In this document: positions 32,702-45,343 of the stretch, piece by piece | Layout of the letters: each line of letters starts with the position of its first letter | Numbering within the stretch: the first letter of the stretch is position 1 | NCBI GenBank assembly: GCA_023897205.1 | Contig: JAHWDD010000004.1 | Coordinates: forward strand, 2,852,001-2,916,000 | Origin: Exophiala sp. HKRS030 | Lineage: Eukaryota > Ascomycota > Eurotiomycetes > Chaetothyriales > Herpotrichiellaceae | Reading direction: 5' to 3' | DNA: 64,000 nt | Position numbers and translations under genes: made by a program | The notes under the pieces: model-generated | What the model was told of the DNA's origin: nothing | The model's database searches: none | The model's input: only the letters and a program-made list of their open reading frames with translations

Positions 32702-34572
32702 TTGTTTTGAGCAATAGAGGTGATGGGATATGAGGGACAGGATATTGAAAAGGTGTCGTGTATGATTGATTGCTGTTGCTAACGCTCGTATCTGAGAAGG
32801 CTGTATGATATTGTTTGGCTAGATCAAAGTCTTGCGATTCAATAGCATATCAACCGTTCAGATGTGAGAAGTTTCTGTCCTTGGAGGAAAGACCTCTCCT
32901 CGGGGGAGCAGGAGCGACACTTATCACTGCTGAACAACATAGTCTATCCATCGAGTTCGCTGTATAGACTTTTTCCAATGTGAAGAGGTATTTGGTTAGG
33001 AAAGCGGTTTCAGACAGTCACGGCCAATGAGCTAGTCCATGGAGGTGTCCACGGGCAGGTGAGGCATCCATATCGCAACTTCCACAGCTCCACAGTGCGA
33101 GACAGCAGCAAGCACACTCTCCACGGTCGTCGCGCTGTTTTCAACGTCTAGAGATCCCCCAATGAGACCACTCTCCATGCTGGTCCACTCGCACTGCGTC
33201 TGCTCTCTCTTTGCGTGTTCAACGAAGACCAGGTGTGCATTGTTTGACCGGACTGGCCCACACTAAGCAGATTCCCATGGTACACCTGTACAGGAAGCTT
33301 TTCCCAGGGAGTGAGTCCAGTCATAGTGGATTGGCAGTGACCGGTCCACTTTGAAGCAATATCGTTCAGCTGTGGAGGCAGATTTCAAGGGAGATTCTCA
33401 TAGGAACCAGAGATACACCCTTCGCACAGAGCATTGCGGAAGAAAACTGGAAGGCTGGAGGGACATATATATATATATATATATATATAAAATTTTGTTA
33501 CACAACGGAGCATGAGATGCTGAGAAAGCAGGTAGGACGCCAGCTCTGAGAAGAGTATCGACTAAGCCCCTGTCGAGCGAGAGATCTATGCCGAGCCTAC
33601 TGAATCGCAGTAAATGCTCGAGGGGACGTTGGCCAGACTCACACTGACGTGTTTTTTGAAGTCGAGGGACTGAGGCCAAGGGTTCTCTGCCCGCCTTGTT
33701 CCTAACTTACCTGACCTACGAACATATAGACCCAGCTCGCAAACTATAACAGGTCTGAGAACGACACAGGTCCATTTTGCGTTGTTTGACAGTCCTGGTT
33801 TTCAACGACTGATTGGTTTGAGATCGTCGGATTGAGCTTAAATGGAAGACAATTGAGATATACGGTTCTCGCATTGAAGAAAGACTAAAAATGCTTGAGT
33901 TGCTCGGCTCCTGGTGAACCACTCTATCATGTTCATTCATTGTGGAACTCCGGGGGAAAATTGTGCCGTCCCAAACCCCGGACCAAAGGTTCTCATCGAA
34001 CGGAGTGAGACATTATGGAGACATGAACCATTGGGTGAAGAGCGACTGACGATTCCAATTGAAGTCATGTCGTGGAAGTATAGTAATCGTCTAGAAAAAG
34101 TTACAGTGGAGAGGATCTGAAGTCCGAAGTGAAGCAGTGGAACTTACTCCGTACAGACGTTTAAGATTTCCGATTGGGCGCCCTGATGGATAAGATCCTG
34201 ACGGGATGACTAAGTATGAATACGAACCCCAGAAAAAAGAGGCATTGACTGTCTCAGATTGTTCGACAGAACGTTAAGGAGTATTATTAGGCAGAAGGTG
34301 AATATCAAGCTACCAGAGCCTCTGGGAATGAAATTTGGTGATGACTGTCATCATTTCTGAAAAGTGTCGTCGTTGAGAAGAAGAAAGAAATCGTCTGCGC
34401 CTACAGAGTATGTACTACCATGATATCCATTACTTGAGATCGTATATCGGGTCGATCAAGACTCTAATGGCAGCCTGGAAAATCTTTTGTCAAAACACCA
34501 CCATCCACATGAACACAAAACGCCTCAAGAAAACGAAAGAAGGAAACAAGAATCGATGTTTTATTCCAACCT
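32702..34572. other. Gene-poor stretch
   Basis: Nearly 1.9 kb without a convincing gene. It includes an (AT)12 tract and a TACTCCGTA motif at 34145-34153. Confidence 0.5.
33465..33488. repeat. (AT)12 microsatellite
   Basis: Twelve perfect AT units in a gene-free stretch. Confidence 0.9.
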
Positions 34573-35382
34573 TCACGAATAGAACCAATACAGTGCGGAA
34601 TAGTCGACACTGAATGCTGAATCCTGCCCTTGGCATGTTGCTGGGGGGTTGCCTCCAGCTGTGCTTAGTCGGTAGACGGCCTTGATCTCGCTGACCGTAT
34701 CTGCTCGAGATGTGAGATACAGCCAGGCCACTGCACCATTGCCTTGACCATTGGGCCCCACGACCGAGTTCGTTGGAGCCTCGGACGAATTGACTTTCTG
34801 AGTAAAGACCCTCCCAAAGTCTGGCGACTCGGGCGCGTCAAAGGCGAAGACAGGTGTGGTCGTGTTGGCAAAGTAGTGGTGGGTCGTCAGGACCAAGTTT
34901 GATGGCTCTAGGTCGCCAGTGGGATCTGCGGGCAATGGATATTGCAGAGCCAGATTGGGCATGATGGGCAACAGGTCAGGCCAGTCGGAGGCGACACAGG
35001 ACACATTGTAGAAGCGGGCGACAGCTCCAACCGCAGCTGGAGTGGCGGTCGCGTTGGCACAGGTATAGTTCTATCGAGTAGGTCAATCAGAAAGTATCTT
35101 GTCGGCAAGCACGGGCACACTCACCTGTACACCTCTTCCCAGAGCCACATGCTGAAGAGTGAGACCAGACGGGGTCGGTAACGGAGTGGGTGCCACAGGC
35201 ATTGCAGCCTTTGCGAGGTCGCATGTGGGTGAAGCGGCGCCTGATTTGGCTTGCTGGATGTAGCTGAAGACGACATCCATATATCCCGCCAGTGTCGGGG
35301 TCCACTCGAAAGTCCCCTTCGGAGGAGCCGGTGAGGCCAGTACTGAGGCTGCCAGGCAGGCAATGGTGAATAGGTACTTCAT
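34573..35382 (-). CDS. Secreted DUF3455 protein
   Basis: Minus-strand exons are 35125-35382 and 34573-35070, giving 251 residues with a 54-bp intron. The signal peptide is MKYLFTIACLAASVLASPAP. The family core is restored across the splice: GLTLQHVALGRGVQNYTCANATATPAAVGAVARFYNV. The later parts are LTTHHYFANTTTPVFAFDAP and WLYLTSRADTVSEIKAVYRLSTAGGNPPATC. DUF3455 proteins are abundant secreted fungal proteins, sometimes loosely labelled malate dehydrogenase-like, without a proven activity. Several Asn-x-Thr/Ser sites suggest glycosylation. Confidence 0.88.
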
Positions 35383-37425
35383 CCTGAGGAAAGATTGACA
35401 GCGGCGACGACGATTACAAAATAGAGATTAGACGACTTCTCGAAGGTCTGACCTGCAGATCGATCTGACGGCAATGGAAACGCGGTAGGAAGATAATGAA
35501 AGTCCAAAGGAAAATGAAATGCCTCGCCGACTCTTCGGAGCAAGGAGACAGTATATGAGGAACAAAAGGGAAGAAAGTGACCTTGTGGCAGACCAGCCGC
35601 CGGATTATATGGCCATGATGGCCCATGGTAATGAGGACTGCCATGCCGGACTGGGATAGGATGGTTGTCATCTCGTCAGAGAGGATTGCAGAGCCCATGT
35701 TTCTATCTTCGGCCACCCAGCATTCGTGATTGGCCCGTTAGCTAGCGAAGGGTGGAGGCTGGTTCGGGCGTGCATGAAGGGCAGCACGAGGCGGCAAGGG
35801 GAGATTTGCCGTCGGCTCTGATGATCGACCAGGGTTTGGCGGTGGTGGTACAGAATTAGAAGGACGCGTATTGGCGCTGGCGGCAACGGGCCTTGGAACT
35901 CGCCTGGTTAGAGGCATCAGGCCAACCACTCGTGGCTCTGCATTGCCCTGGTCGTCGACCACACTGCAGGTGGCATGTTAGCGGCATCGACGGGGCCTTC
36001 TCTTCCTCCCCTATCGCTTCTCTCTGGCTGTTTCATAGCCGCCCTCCCAACCGCCCTCCGACCACCCAGCGTCGAGGAACCTTGCAGCCTCTGCATCCGA
36101 CCACTGCATGACGCGCATACAACAAAGCAGCCCGGCTGTTAGAGAAGTCGGTCGTCTGATGGGGCAAGAAGGGTTCAGAGAAGGTTCACCATCTTTTGTC
36201 GGTTTCAGAAATCTCGCCAAGGGAGAACCAATCGACCCTCCCTTCGACCTCGACAGTCTAGGCCGCTACAAAGGTCGACGAGCAGTTTCGACCGCAGCTT
36301 GACCACCTTGACAGCGCTTACAAAGCCCATCAGGCAGCTCATCAATTACAAGGCATATCCGCAGTCCCAAAAAAGAAGCAATGGCGCCGGGATGGCCTGG
36401 TGTCTCCTCTGGGTCCTAGGATAACTTGGAGACAAAATATGAGTGTCTGGCGCAACTGAGGCCACTTCCGGGTCGGACGTTGTTGCTATAGCCCACGCCG
36501 GCGAACCTTGTGCAGTGACAATACACCACCAGTGGGAGTGAGACAGTGACACTGTGCTTACGTACGGGGTACCTATGTACATACATGGGTACGGAGTAGG
36601 TGCCTACGAACCCCATAGCTTAGCTCAATATGGGAAGCGGAAGCCTTCAGGCCTTCCATCATCCCCGAGGCTTCCATAATGGTGAGTGCGAAATTTGCGA
36701 ACTGGGCACGGAGTAAGATCACCACCGAACCCAGAACAACTTTGAGTCGGCCTTGAACATGGTTATGCGCAGCTCTTCAATGGCAGCATGACAAAGGAGC
36801 ACGCGCCACGTTGCGAATTGTCCCCTCACAATAGAGAGGGCATCGCCTACAACTGCCTGCATCCTTTTTGGCCCTACAGTCAGCCCGCCGGCGGTATGGA
36901 TTTAGGATGACCGCAAAATGCCCTGCAGAAGGAGGCGATGTCGGTCTTCATCATCGACTTCCCTTGTCAGCCTTTTGCCTTGAATCTGAAACAGCCGCTT
37001 CCCATGGTGAACAGGAGTAATTTTTTTAGCCTGTTGTCTATTAACACGGAGTCTGACTGCCCCGTATACATGCATATACACTTGCACATACATATTTCCA
37101 AAGTTGCGAAGCACTCATGAAAAGGACCATCGCCGTCGTCTTGGAAAAGGAGCCAAAGATATTCTATTCCCATTCGGTGAATGGTGCGACGGCGCGCAGA
37201 ATCCTCCGTCCGTCTAAGCAACATGGCTTCTCTGCCAACGAGTTGGGCGGCGAGCACATATCTTCCCCGATACATAGCGTAGACCCTTTCCCTTGCGCAA
37301 ACCCACGGGTTAACGTTAAGCAGAGACTAGAGGCAGGATGAAACAGACAAGAAAGGTGAACTGGCATGGAATCAGGTACTTTGCATATCGCAAAAGCGAC
37401 AAGACCAAGGTACCCTGAATGAGGA
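35383..37425. other. Gene-poor stretch
   Basis: Two kilobases without a supported gene. A minus-strand Pro-rich frame at 35738-35962 and another at 36011-36220 could be fragments of one spliced gene, but neither has a motif. A TACGGAGTA motif lies at 36590-36598. Confidence 0.45.
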
Positions 37426-39713
37426 TCAACCGAATTCCTCCTGATGCCATTCGACTGCATTCGAATCCGGAGCTCGGAGAGCAGCGCCACCAGCTGCTAC
37501 CGCGGCTTCTCCGAGGTGAACAGCAGTGCGGTCAACATCGGCTGCGCCCATCCAATATAGCATCAAGAAAACCAAGAGATGGAGTGCCATGCAGTACGCG
37601 GCAAAGAGGTTGCGCGAAGTCCTGGTGGCAAGGACGATCCTGGTCAAAGAGAAGATGACCCGCTCAGGAAGGCTCATGCGTTTATAGGCACGTGCGGCCT
37701 CCCGACCTCGGAAGGCGGCAAAGGGTGAGATATTGGCCTCGTACTGCGACTTCCATCGATTTGAAGTGCTATCGTCCGATATCTGTACGGACATATGACC
37801 CGGCGATCCCCCATATGAAGCAGAGGAGGTGGCGGTAGGCCCACGGCTATACGCCGACACGTATCTGGACTTTTCGTACAGATTGAGGTTGTCCTTCTGG
37901 AGCGATGCGACCTCTTGGCGCAATGAAGTGACTGTCGCGTATGTGTTGGAGAGCTCTTCTTCGAGCTGCTGATTCTTTTGCTTGAACCTGTCTCGTTGAG
38001 CTTGAATCATTGGCAAGATACCCGAGCCTCCTCCAACAGGTTCGCCTGCTCGCAAGGATTCGAGAGTATTTCCCCGAGGTTGCATCTCATAGCCCGAAAT
38101 AATGGACGAGGTGGGTGATGCTCTTCCACGTCGTAGAGAACTGGTTGGATGCCGTGACACATAAGTACCAGCCACCGACATACCGGAAGATGGAAGTGCA
38201 TTCGCTGCTTCCTCCTGTATTCTTAACAGATCATTTTCCAGGGTTGAAGAGAGCTTTTGAGACTTCTCTAGCTCTGCATTCGTTCGAGAGAGTTCTTCTT
38301 GATGTTCCTCGAGTTGACGTTGTAAATCTTGGTGCGATACTCGAAGCAAGGTTAGCTCATTGCTTAATTTCTTGTTACGTGCTAGAAGCAATTGTTCAAG
38401 AGATTGTTTGTTGCCAGCTTCGGCCCATCCATTCGTGGGTCCATCATCAGCATTGTCATCGTCCTCGACTGACAACTCAAGAGATCGTAGGGTATCGAGC
38501 TCGCGCTTCAGGTCGTCGTAATCCGACCATTTGTTGATCTTGGTCCGTAGTTCTTCGTTCTCACCTGATAGTTGTGATCTTTGTCGCTCTGCTTGACGGA
38601 GTTTATCTTCCCATGTCCGCTTCTCGGTTTCTTTCTCAAACCGAGCGGATTCAATCTTCCTCAGGAGGGAGGAGTTCTCGGATTGAAGTCGTAGGTACGT
38701 CGGATCTTCTTCGATCTCATGTCTTGCTGCATCCTGCGATGCCCGTGCAAGATCTAGGCGCAATTGTTCATTCCTGGCTTCGACTTCGGCCAAACGGGCA
38801 CTGGTCTTCTCGAGTTCTGAATGCACCATTTCCAACTCTGCGGATGCAGCCTTAGACGAAACACTCTCAGCTGTGCCGTCTTGTAGTCTCTGCGAAACCT
38901 CGTAGTTCGCCTTCAACTCCTTCAATAGCCTGTCCTGGTTCTCGACCTTCTCTTCCAGAGCTTGTTCTCTCGAAGTCCAGTTATTCTGCTTCTCTTCCAG
39001 GACTTTCTCCCATTTCTGTTCAATTTCTTGTACGCGGCTTCCCGATCCCGCTTCTGCCTCTCGCCTGGAATTGCTCTCATCTTGCAATTTCTTTTCCGTC
39101 TCCTCTAATTGTGCACTCAGCTTATTCACCCTGGCCAACAGTTGCTGGTTCTCGGTTGCAAGTCTAGGGACGGTATCCTCGGACGCAACAAGGGAGTCAA
39201 CAGATGCTTCGAGTAGAGGAAATGGATCAGGCGCTTCGGATAGAGGCTGGTATAGTTGGAGAAAGGCAGACGAAGATGCCTTGCCATGACCAGTTATCAG
39301 ATCGATGAAGGACTGGTAAGCTACAGGGCGTCAGTAACGACCATGGAGCAAAGGGTGGCAACCAACACTTCAGCAAAGCTTTGTACTCTGTCAACTTTGC
39401 AGCGTCTTCTAGCTTTCTGAAATCCTTCGTTTTCTGAGCCAATTCTTTACGTTCAAGCAAAGCGTCTCTTTGCTGTGACACTATTTCGGAGGCGGTAGAG
39501 TCCAGCTGTGGCATCAACGACGAGAGATCGATGTCTAAAACGATTAGTATCTCCAAGGACTTCTGAGGAGATACAACACATACTGCGCCATGCAGCTATG
39601 GCCCGCTGAAATTTGTTGTCGCCCTGCGTTGAGGGAGTGTCTTCAGCACCATTATCGCTGGCTGCATTGTTCCCATGGGGGACGCTGGCCTCTGAAAGGG
39701 CCAGAGCATCCAT
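37426..39713 (-). CDS. COY1: Golgi coiled-coil protein CASP/Coy1
   Basis: Minus-strand exons are 39584-39713, 39367-39534 and 37426-39320, giving 730 residues. The N-terminus contains FQRAIAAWR, then NIDLSSLMPQLDSTASEIVSQQRDALLERKELAQKTKDFRKL, typical of CASP. Long heptad-rich coils run from about residue 100 to 600. The CASP C-terminal domain follows (ILPMIQAQRDRFKQKNQQLEEEL, ASLQKDNLNLYEKSRYVSAY). Near the end a single membrane anchor (LFAAYCMALHLLVFLMLYW) tethers the protein to the Golgi, with a short lumenal tail. In yeast Coy1 is a Golgi protein working with the COG complex in intra-Golgi retrograde traffic. Introns are 49 and 46 bp. The gene is divergent from the Vps3 gene, with 325 bp between starts. 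Confidence 0.9.
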
Positions 39714-40038
39714 TGCTCCTCAAGTATAGACAGCCAGGGCTATCATAATAGCAACGTGCTGGAAACAATTGTTCATAACCGAATCTCAGACTTTATTACA
39801 CGTACGGAGTACTTAGTACTCCGTCCCTAGAACCCCATGAACGCGTCAACAGGAAAGATGGCCGGAATTACGCTGCCTTATGTAATCCTCCGCATTGTGC
39901 CCTTGAGCGCAGTCGATGAATGATTCTTGACTTCTAAACAACTGCTATACAGCCACGCTCAAGTGAGCTAGACCTTCTAGCATTCAGGAGGGACTGAGCC
40001 ATACCAGCAACATGAACTAAAGTTGTTGTGCTTTCGGA
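39714..40038. promoter_or_regulatory. Divergent promoter, COY1 and VPS3
   Basis: A 325-bp spacer between two start codons. At 39804-39824 it holds a perfect inverted repeat of ACGGAGTACT and AGTACTCCGT around one central T. Confidence 0.6.
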
Positions 40039-43000
40039 ATGGAGCCCCCAGAGAAATATGAAACCCGACCTCCAAAACGAAGGCGTCTATCTCCTCCAGA
40101 ATCTGGCCCATATGTCCTTCGCAAGGTACTGGAAAATATTCCTCTGACTACAGAAGATGGCAATGACCAGGTTTCCATAACCTGTGTGGAATACTGGAGT
40201 AGGTACGTTGTCAATGTGATCCTGCAACGGTGGCTCACCATGCTCCAGGCAACAGTTTGTACATTGGGACATCTGCAGCGGAGGTCCTTCATCTAGTGTC
40301 TATACCGCCAGATAACGAGAATGACGATGTATCTCCCACCTTCATCCTTGCCTCCCGATTACAGCCTAGAGGGCATGCAGTGTCCGCAGGCTCGACCAAT
40401 GCACCCGGTGTCCAGCAAATCCTTGTTCTCCCGGGCCCGCTGAAGGCTTGCGTCCTGTGCAATGGTGTTGTGTCCTTCTACTCCTTACCAGAATTCACTC
40501 CAGCATTCCCAAACAGAGAGCCAACAGGCGTACAGTGGATTGGTGGGATAGACGAGAATGAAGGTAGAGATAACCCTGAGGGACCGGTGGTCATGATTGC
40601 AACGGCGAAACGGATCCTGCTTGTGCGTGTAGGCGAGAGGCTCAGAGCTATCAAGAATAATATCGAATATCCACGTTGCTTGAGATCGAGTAGGAGGGAG
40701 ACCATTGCATGTGTTGCGGACGATGAGAGTTATGCTTTGGTGGAGGTAGAACATCAGCAGAAGATACCATTGTTTCCCATATCTTCGCTCCCACCAGCCG
40801 ATGATGAGGCTCCCGGCGACGCCGGTAGGCCTCCGTCTGAAGTCAGCAGTCACGGCAGGAGCACAAGTATGGGAACTCTGATCGGGTCAGACAGTAGGAA
40901 GCGTGATACTTCTCAGGATTCTCGACTGAAGCCTCCAGATCCTAGCGTTACTGGTTCCGGAAGAGCACCCTCCCCAGGTGCAACGATGGACGACTCAGGC
41001 GGCGGGCAAGAAGAGAATGAACGCTCGAAAAGTAGACCTCGAGCATCAACCGAAGTGCTTCCAGGCAAGCCAACCACTAGTGCACTACAGGCTCGGACTC
41101 GCCTCAAACCGCACATACTTTCACCATTTCCAGCAGAATTCATGTTGACCACTGGAACAGGAGAGGCTGAGCCTGGTGTTGGTATGTTCGTCAACTTGGA
41201 TGGTGATGTGGTTCGTGGAACGATTGAATTCGAGACCTACCCAGAAGATTTGCTTGTCGACAATTTCTGGGTGCCTGAGAAAGATGGGCCTCCTATGTCT
41301 GAGGAGGAACATAAGATTATCGTCGCCCTCTTACGACCGACTGAGCTGCACCCAGAGCGACGGCTGGAAATACAGAAAATAGAAAACGCGGCTGAAATAA
41401 CTCATCCACGAACGGTGGTAGCTCTCCCCCCCGCCGTGATCGAGTCTGCACAAGCTGGTTTGCACCATCTCCTAAGCACTCAACATTACTCTTTCAAGAA
41501 TGCTGGTGAGCTTTTGCAGCTTGTCCCATTTTCTATAACAGGGCCAGGACGCCTTTCCCCCGGCTTGAGCACGGACAGTGATCCCAGAACTCAATCAGCT
41601 GTCGAACAGCTTGAGCAAGAACGGGCGCTCTTCGACAGCCACTCTACCAACACTCCCGCAGAGCCGTCTTTGGAATTGATCAACAGACGTGCAGCGGAAG
41701 AAGCCAAGCTTGCTCGTCGATTCAGCCAAGCATTTACTAGAAATGTCGTTTGGCATGATCGGGACTTGTATATGATCCTACAAAATCCCCTAATTGCTCA
41801 ACTTGAGCATCGATTGATGCAATACTTGAGTGACGATAGTTTGGCAAAAGTCAAGCCAAGCCAGGTGTTTGGCTTCCTAGCCACTATTCATGGTCGCGAG
41901 CCCAAAGATGAAACTGAATTTCTGACCTTGAACTATATCAGACAAAAAGCTAGCCTAATACTGCTTCTGCACCTACAAACTCAGCTTTCGACTGAATCTG
42001 GACTGGAGGATACTTATAGAGCGGTGGAGAACACGCTACACGACGGCGGCCTGGATCCGCGAATCGTCTTACTCCTGGCGCCTCCTCTAGCATCTGAGGT
42101 GCTTTACGGTCCAGAAGGTATCTGGATCTATCAGGGCATGGCGGAACTCCTCGACAACTTCCAAACACCAATCTTGGGGTTCGAGGATACACCTACGGAC
42201 TTTTGGATGATGATGCGGCATTTTCTTATGCTATGGCAAGAAAAGCGAGGATATGGAAGCATAACGGATGAGAAATACGTCTTCGATTCCGTTGATGCCG
42301 CCCTGCTTCATGTGTTGCTATACCTTGATCAAGCACTACCACCAAACAGTCCGGCCCAAAAGTCAGTTAAAGCCAACCTCAACAATGTCGTTGATCACTG
42401 GAAGGGCGACTTTGACCGAGCAATTCTACTCCTAGAAAGGTACGATCGACTATTTGTTCTTAGCCGTCTGTACCAGTGTAGGAAACAGGCGCGTGATGTC
42501 CTAGGCACGTGGAGACGGATCATCGAAGGAGAAAAAGATGTCGATTACAGCTCGAACACGACACCTGTACAGGCTCAACTGCGACGGTACCTGATCCTCA
42601 TTCGAGATGCCAGCCTAGTTCAAGAGTACGCCATATGGCTCGCCCAACGTAATCCTCCTATGGCAGTACAGATTTTCACCGACGACACCGCCAAGGTCAA
42701 ATTCAACCCTCAACAGGTCGTCCCCCTCCTGAAAGAGCATGCACCTGGGGCTGTCCAGGAATATCTCGAACACCTGGTATTTGGCAAGGGTCTCGACAAA
42801 TACGCAGACGATCTCATTGGATACTATCTCGACTCGGTGCTGACCGTTCTCGAGAAATCAGAAGCCGCAAGGGCGTCATTGGCGGAGAGTTACTCGTCAT
42901 ACCGTGCCCTCGAGTCCCCGAAGCCAACATACCTCGACTTCATCAACCAAAACGCACCAAACGAACCGTGGTGGCAATCCCGCCTGCGCCTGCTCCAGCT

Positions 43001-43664
43001 GCTCGGTAACGGCGCTTACGCGACGACGACGACGACGACCTCGGGTGCAGGCAAAGATCTGACTTATTCGGTCCCCATGGTCTTGAAGCGCATGGCGCCG
43101 TTTTCGGAGTTCCTCGTGTCGGAATCCATCATCCTCGATGCACGCCAGGGTCGACATAAGCAAGCCCTGAAACTCCTCACGCATGGGCTTGGTGATTTCG
43201 ACACGGCGATACGATATTGCTATTTCGGTGGCCCAGCGCCGGCTCACGCCGTCACAATCGACATCAGCGCCCTGCCCCCACGCGACGTCCAGGTCGAGCT
43301 GTTCAATTTCTTGTTCCACGAGTTCCTCGCCATTGCCGATCCGGAGGACTGTCTCGAGCGCACGAGTCATCTGCTCGGCAAGTTTGCGACCTTCTTCGAC
43401 CCTTTGGCTATATTGGTCGACGTCCCCGATACGTGGGGCGTGGATGCCCTCGCAGAGTTCCTCGTTCGCAGTTTCCGCGCGGCGACAACGGAGCGGAACC
43501 AGGCTGTCATCATGAAGGCATTGAGTGCGGCGCAGAACCTGCAGAAGCAAGCCGAGTTCATTGACGTGTGTGAGAAGATGGGTGCCAAATTCGAGCGTGA
43601 AGTTTCCGGAAACCGTGGCAGGGATGACGAGGGTGCAATGGATATCGAAATTGATGGCGCATGA
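40039..43664 (+). CDS. VPS3: CORVET subunit Vps3 / TGFBRAP1-like vacuolar sorting protein
   Basis: Exons are 40039-40198 and 40249-43664, giving 1191 residues. The N-terminal CNH/citron-type beta-propeller begins with YVLRKVLENIPL, then (after the splice) NSLYIGTSAAEVLHLVSI. It continues to VVMIATAKRILLVRVGERL, followed by a disordered Ser/Pro-rich loop (about 210-300). The Vps39-type helical domains follow, including DFDRAILLLERYDRLFVLSRLYQ and GRHKQALKLLTHGLGDFDTAIRYC near the C-terminus. The layout and length match fungal Vps3/Vps39-like proteins; I favour Vps3 (endosomal CORVET tether) over Vps39 (vacuolar HOPS), but sequence reading alone cannot fully separate them. Its partner in early-endosome fusion would be a Rab5-class GTPase. 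Confidence 0.8.
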
Positions 43665-44221
43665 GTCGACATTTGAATGGCATTCCCAGATCCTCGATGT
43701 GAACCAAAGCGTTTGGACTAGTATGTAGCTTAGGTAGGCGGGAGAGCAGCTAGATATCTACCCTACGTTAGGTATATATTCAAATTGTGGCAAGATTACT
43801 ATAGTATTAGACATTATCTGCATCTCCATGTGGACCAGCACATTGAAACACGCTCGCCATGTTGTAAAACGGGTGTGCCTGAATTGTGCCCTTGAAATCT
43901 TCTGTACACAACACAAAAAAAAACAGACATGACAAGACCCTACTGAGACGCCGGGTTGGTGATTTCAGATCAACTCTGTCCATGGCTTTACAAAGTCGCT
44001 TCGCTCGCTTGCTGTGTTCTTACGCCCGCGTCTAGAAAGTTGAGCGGACAGAACAAAATGGTGACGAAAGAAGACAAAGCACAAAAGAAAAAGATCAACA
44101 AAAAAAAGGTCTATGAGAAGGAAATCCCCTGAATGAACGTAGTAGTGGGATGCTGGTCGTCACATCGTCTCGTCTTTTTTCCCCACGAAATTGGGCCGTG
44201 TCGGTGTGTGGTGGTGTGGTG
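43665..44221. other. Convergent 3' spacer
   Basis: Between VPS3 and the Rab gene on the other strand. Poly-A tracts near 43915 and 44100 may be transcript ends. No gene is seen. Confidence 0.5.
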
Positions 44222-45343
44222 TCAACAACACCTTCCTCCTCCTCTAGAAGGAGGTCTCCGGAATACGTCCTCCCACTCGCCGAGATTGGTGAGGATGCCG
44301 TTTCGTCCGCCGGCGCCCCGTCTCCGCCGTCTTCGTAGAGTGCTGCCGTCGTCTCCCGCCACGCCGGACCGTACGCTCGCGTCTCCGTCCCAACCGCCAC
44401 CGTCGCCGTACTGGATACCGCTGGCCGGGTCGTCGGGGTCGATCTCGCCGAGCTCGATCTTGGTCAAGATCATGCGCGCCAGGCGGTTGAACAGCTCGTC
44501 GACGTTCTCGCCCGTCAACGCGCTGACTTCCATGGTGACGGGGATCCGCACTTGGCTGGCCCAGCGGGCCGCCAGGTCCGACGGCACCTCTCTACCTTCT
44601 GTCGACGTCGTGGCCGTCCATTTACTCGAGGTGTGAAGGAGGAGCGAGTCCGCGCGAGACCGTGTCGTGCCGCTAGGTGTGCCGCCGCCGGGCGTGCCGC
44701 CGGACTCGTAGGGGAAATAGGATTGCCGACTCGAGGCGCTAGAGGCGGAGGGTGTTTGTTGATCTTGTTGGTGTTGTTGTTGTTGTTGCCCGGCCGCTCC
44801 AACCAGCTGCGTCGACGATGCCGCAGCGCCGTTCATGGGCTGTGGTTGTGTGCGCGAAGCGTCTGCCAGGTCGGACTTGTTTGCCGCGAGTATCACGGTC
44901 AATTGCGGACTCGCCAGGGCGCGGGCGTCGCTGAGGAACGTCGGTAGGGCGTTGAAACTGGCGAGACTGGCCACGTCGTAGACCAGGATCGCACCCGCGG
45001 CGCCGCGATAGTACGAACGGCTCACGCTGCGGAAGCGCTCGGTCCCGGCGGTGTCCCACAGCTGGAGCTTGATGCGTCTTCTGTTGTTGGGCGCCGTGCC
45101 GCACTTTACAATCTTGGAGGAGAACTCGACGCCGATGGTCTGCGAGGAGAGGACGCGCCATTCGCTCTTGACGAAACGGTGAAGGAGGCAGGATTTCCCG
45201 GTGCCAGAAGGGCCGAGCAGGACGATTTTGGCAAGGTAATCGTACATGCTACCCAACTCCTAATAATTTGTTAGAACATGGTTCGTCGGCGTGGGAGAAA
45301 TAGAGATGCCGTTTACCTGATTCTGATCGGGTATCGAACTCAT
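44222..45343 (-). CDS. Rab4-like small GTPase with atypical switch II and a large insertion
   Basis: Minus-strand exons are 45317-45343 (27 bases) and 44222-45259, giving 354 residues instead of the usual 200-220. G1 is GPSGTGKS, switch I contains TIGVEF, G3 is WDTAGTE and G4 is NKSD. G5 is SALTGEN, after an insertion of about 100 Gln/Ser/Gly residues. The protein ends in Gly-Gly-Gly-Arg-Cys-Cys, a double-cysteine geranylgeranylation site. The overall resemblance (YDYLAKIVLLGPSGTGKSCLL, RFRSVSRSYYRGAAGAILVYD) is to Rab4/Ypt4, an early/recycling endosome GTPase. Residue 82, normally the catalytic Gln, is Thr (ACC, 45041-45043). The first exon was chosen because ATG-SSIPDQNQ joins in frame at a GTAAAC donor. 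The third-position GC bias is high. Confidence 0.88.

Noticed and set aside
35738..36220. Two minus-strand frames (Pro-rich; Trp/Glu-containing) that might splice together
   Set aside because: Splice sites are weak and no family is recognised; kept only as a remark on the spacer.
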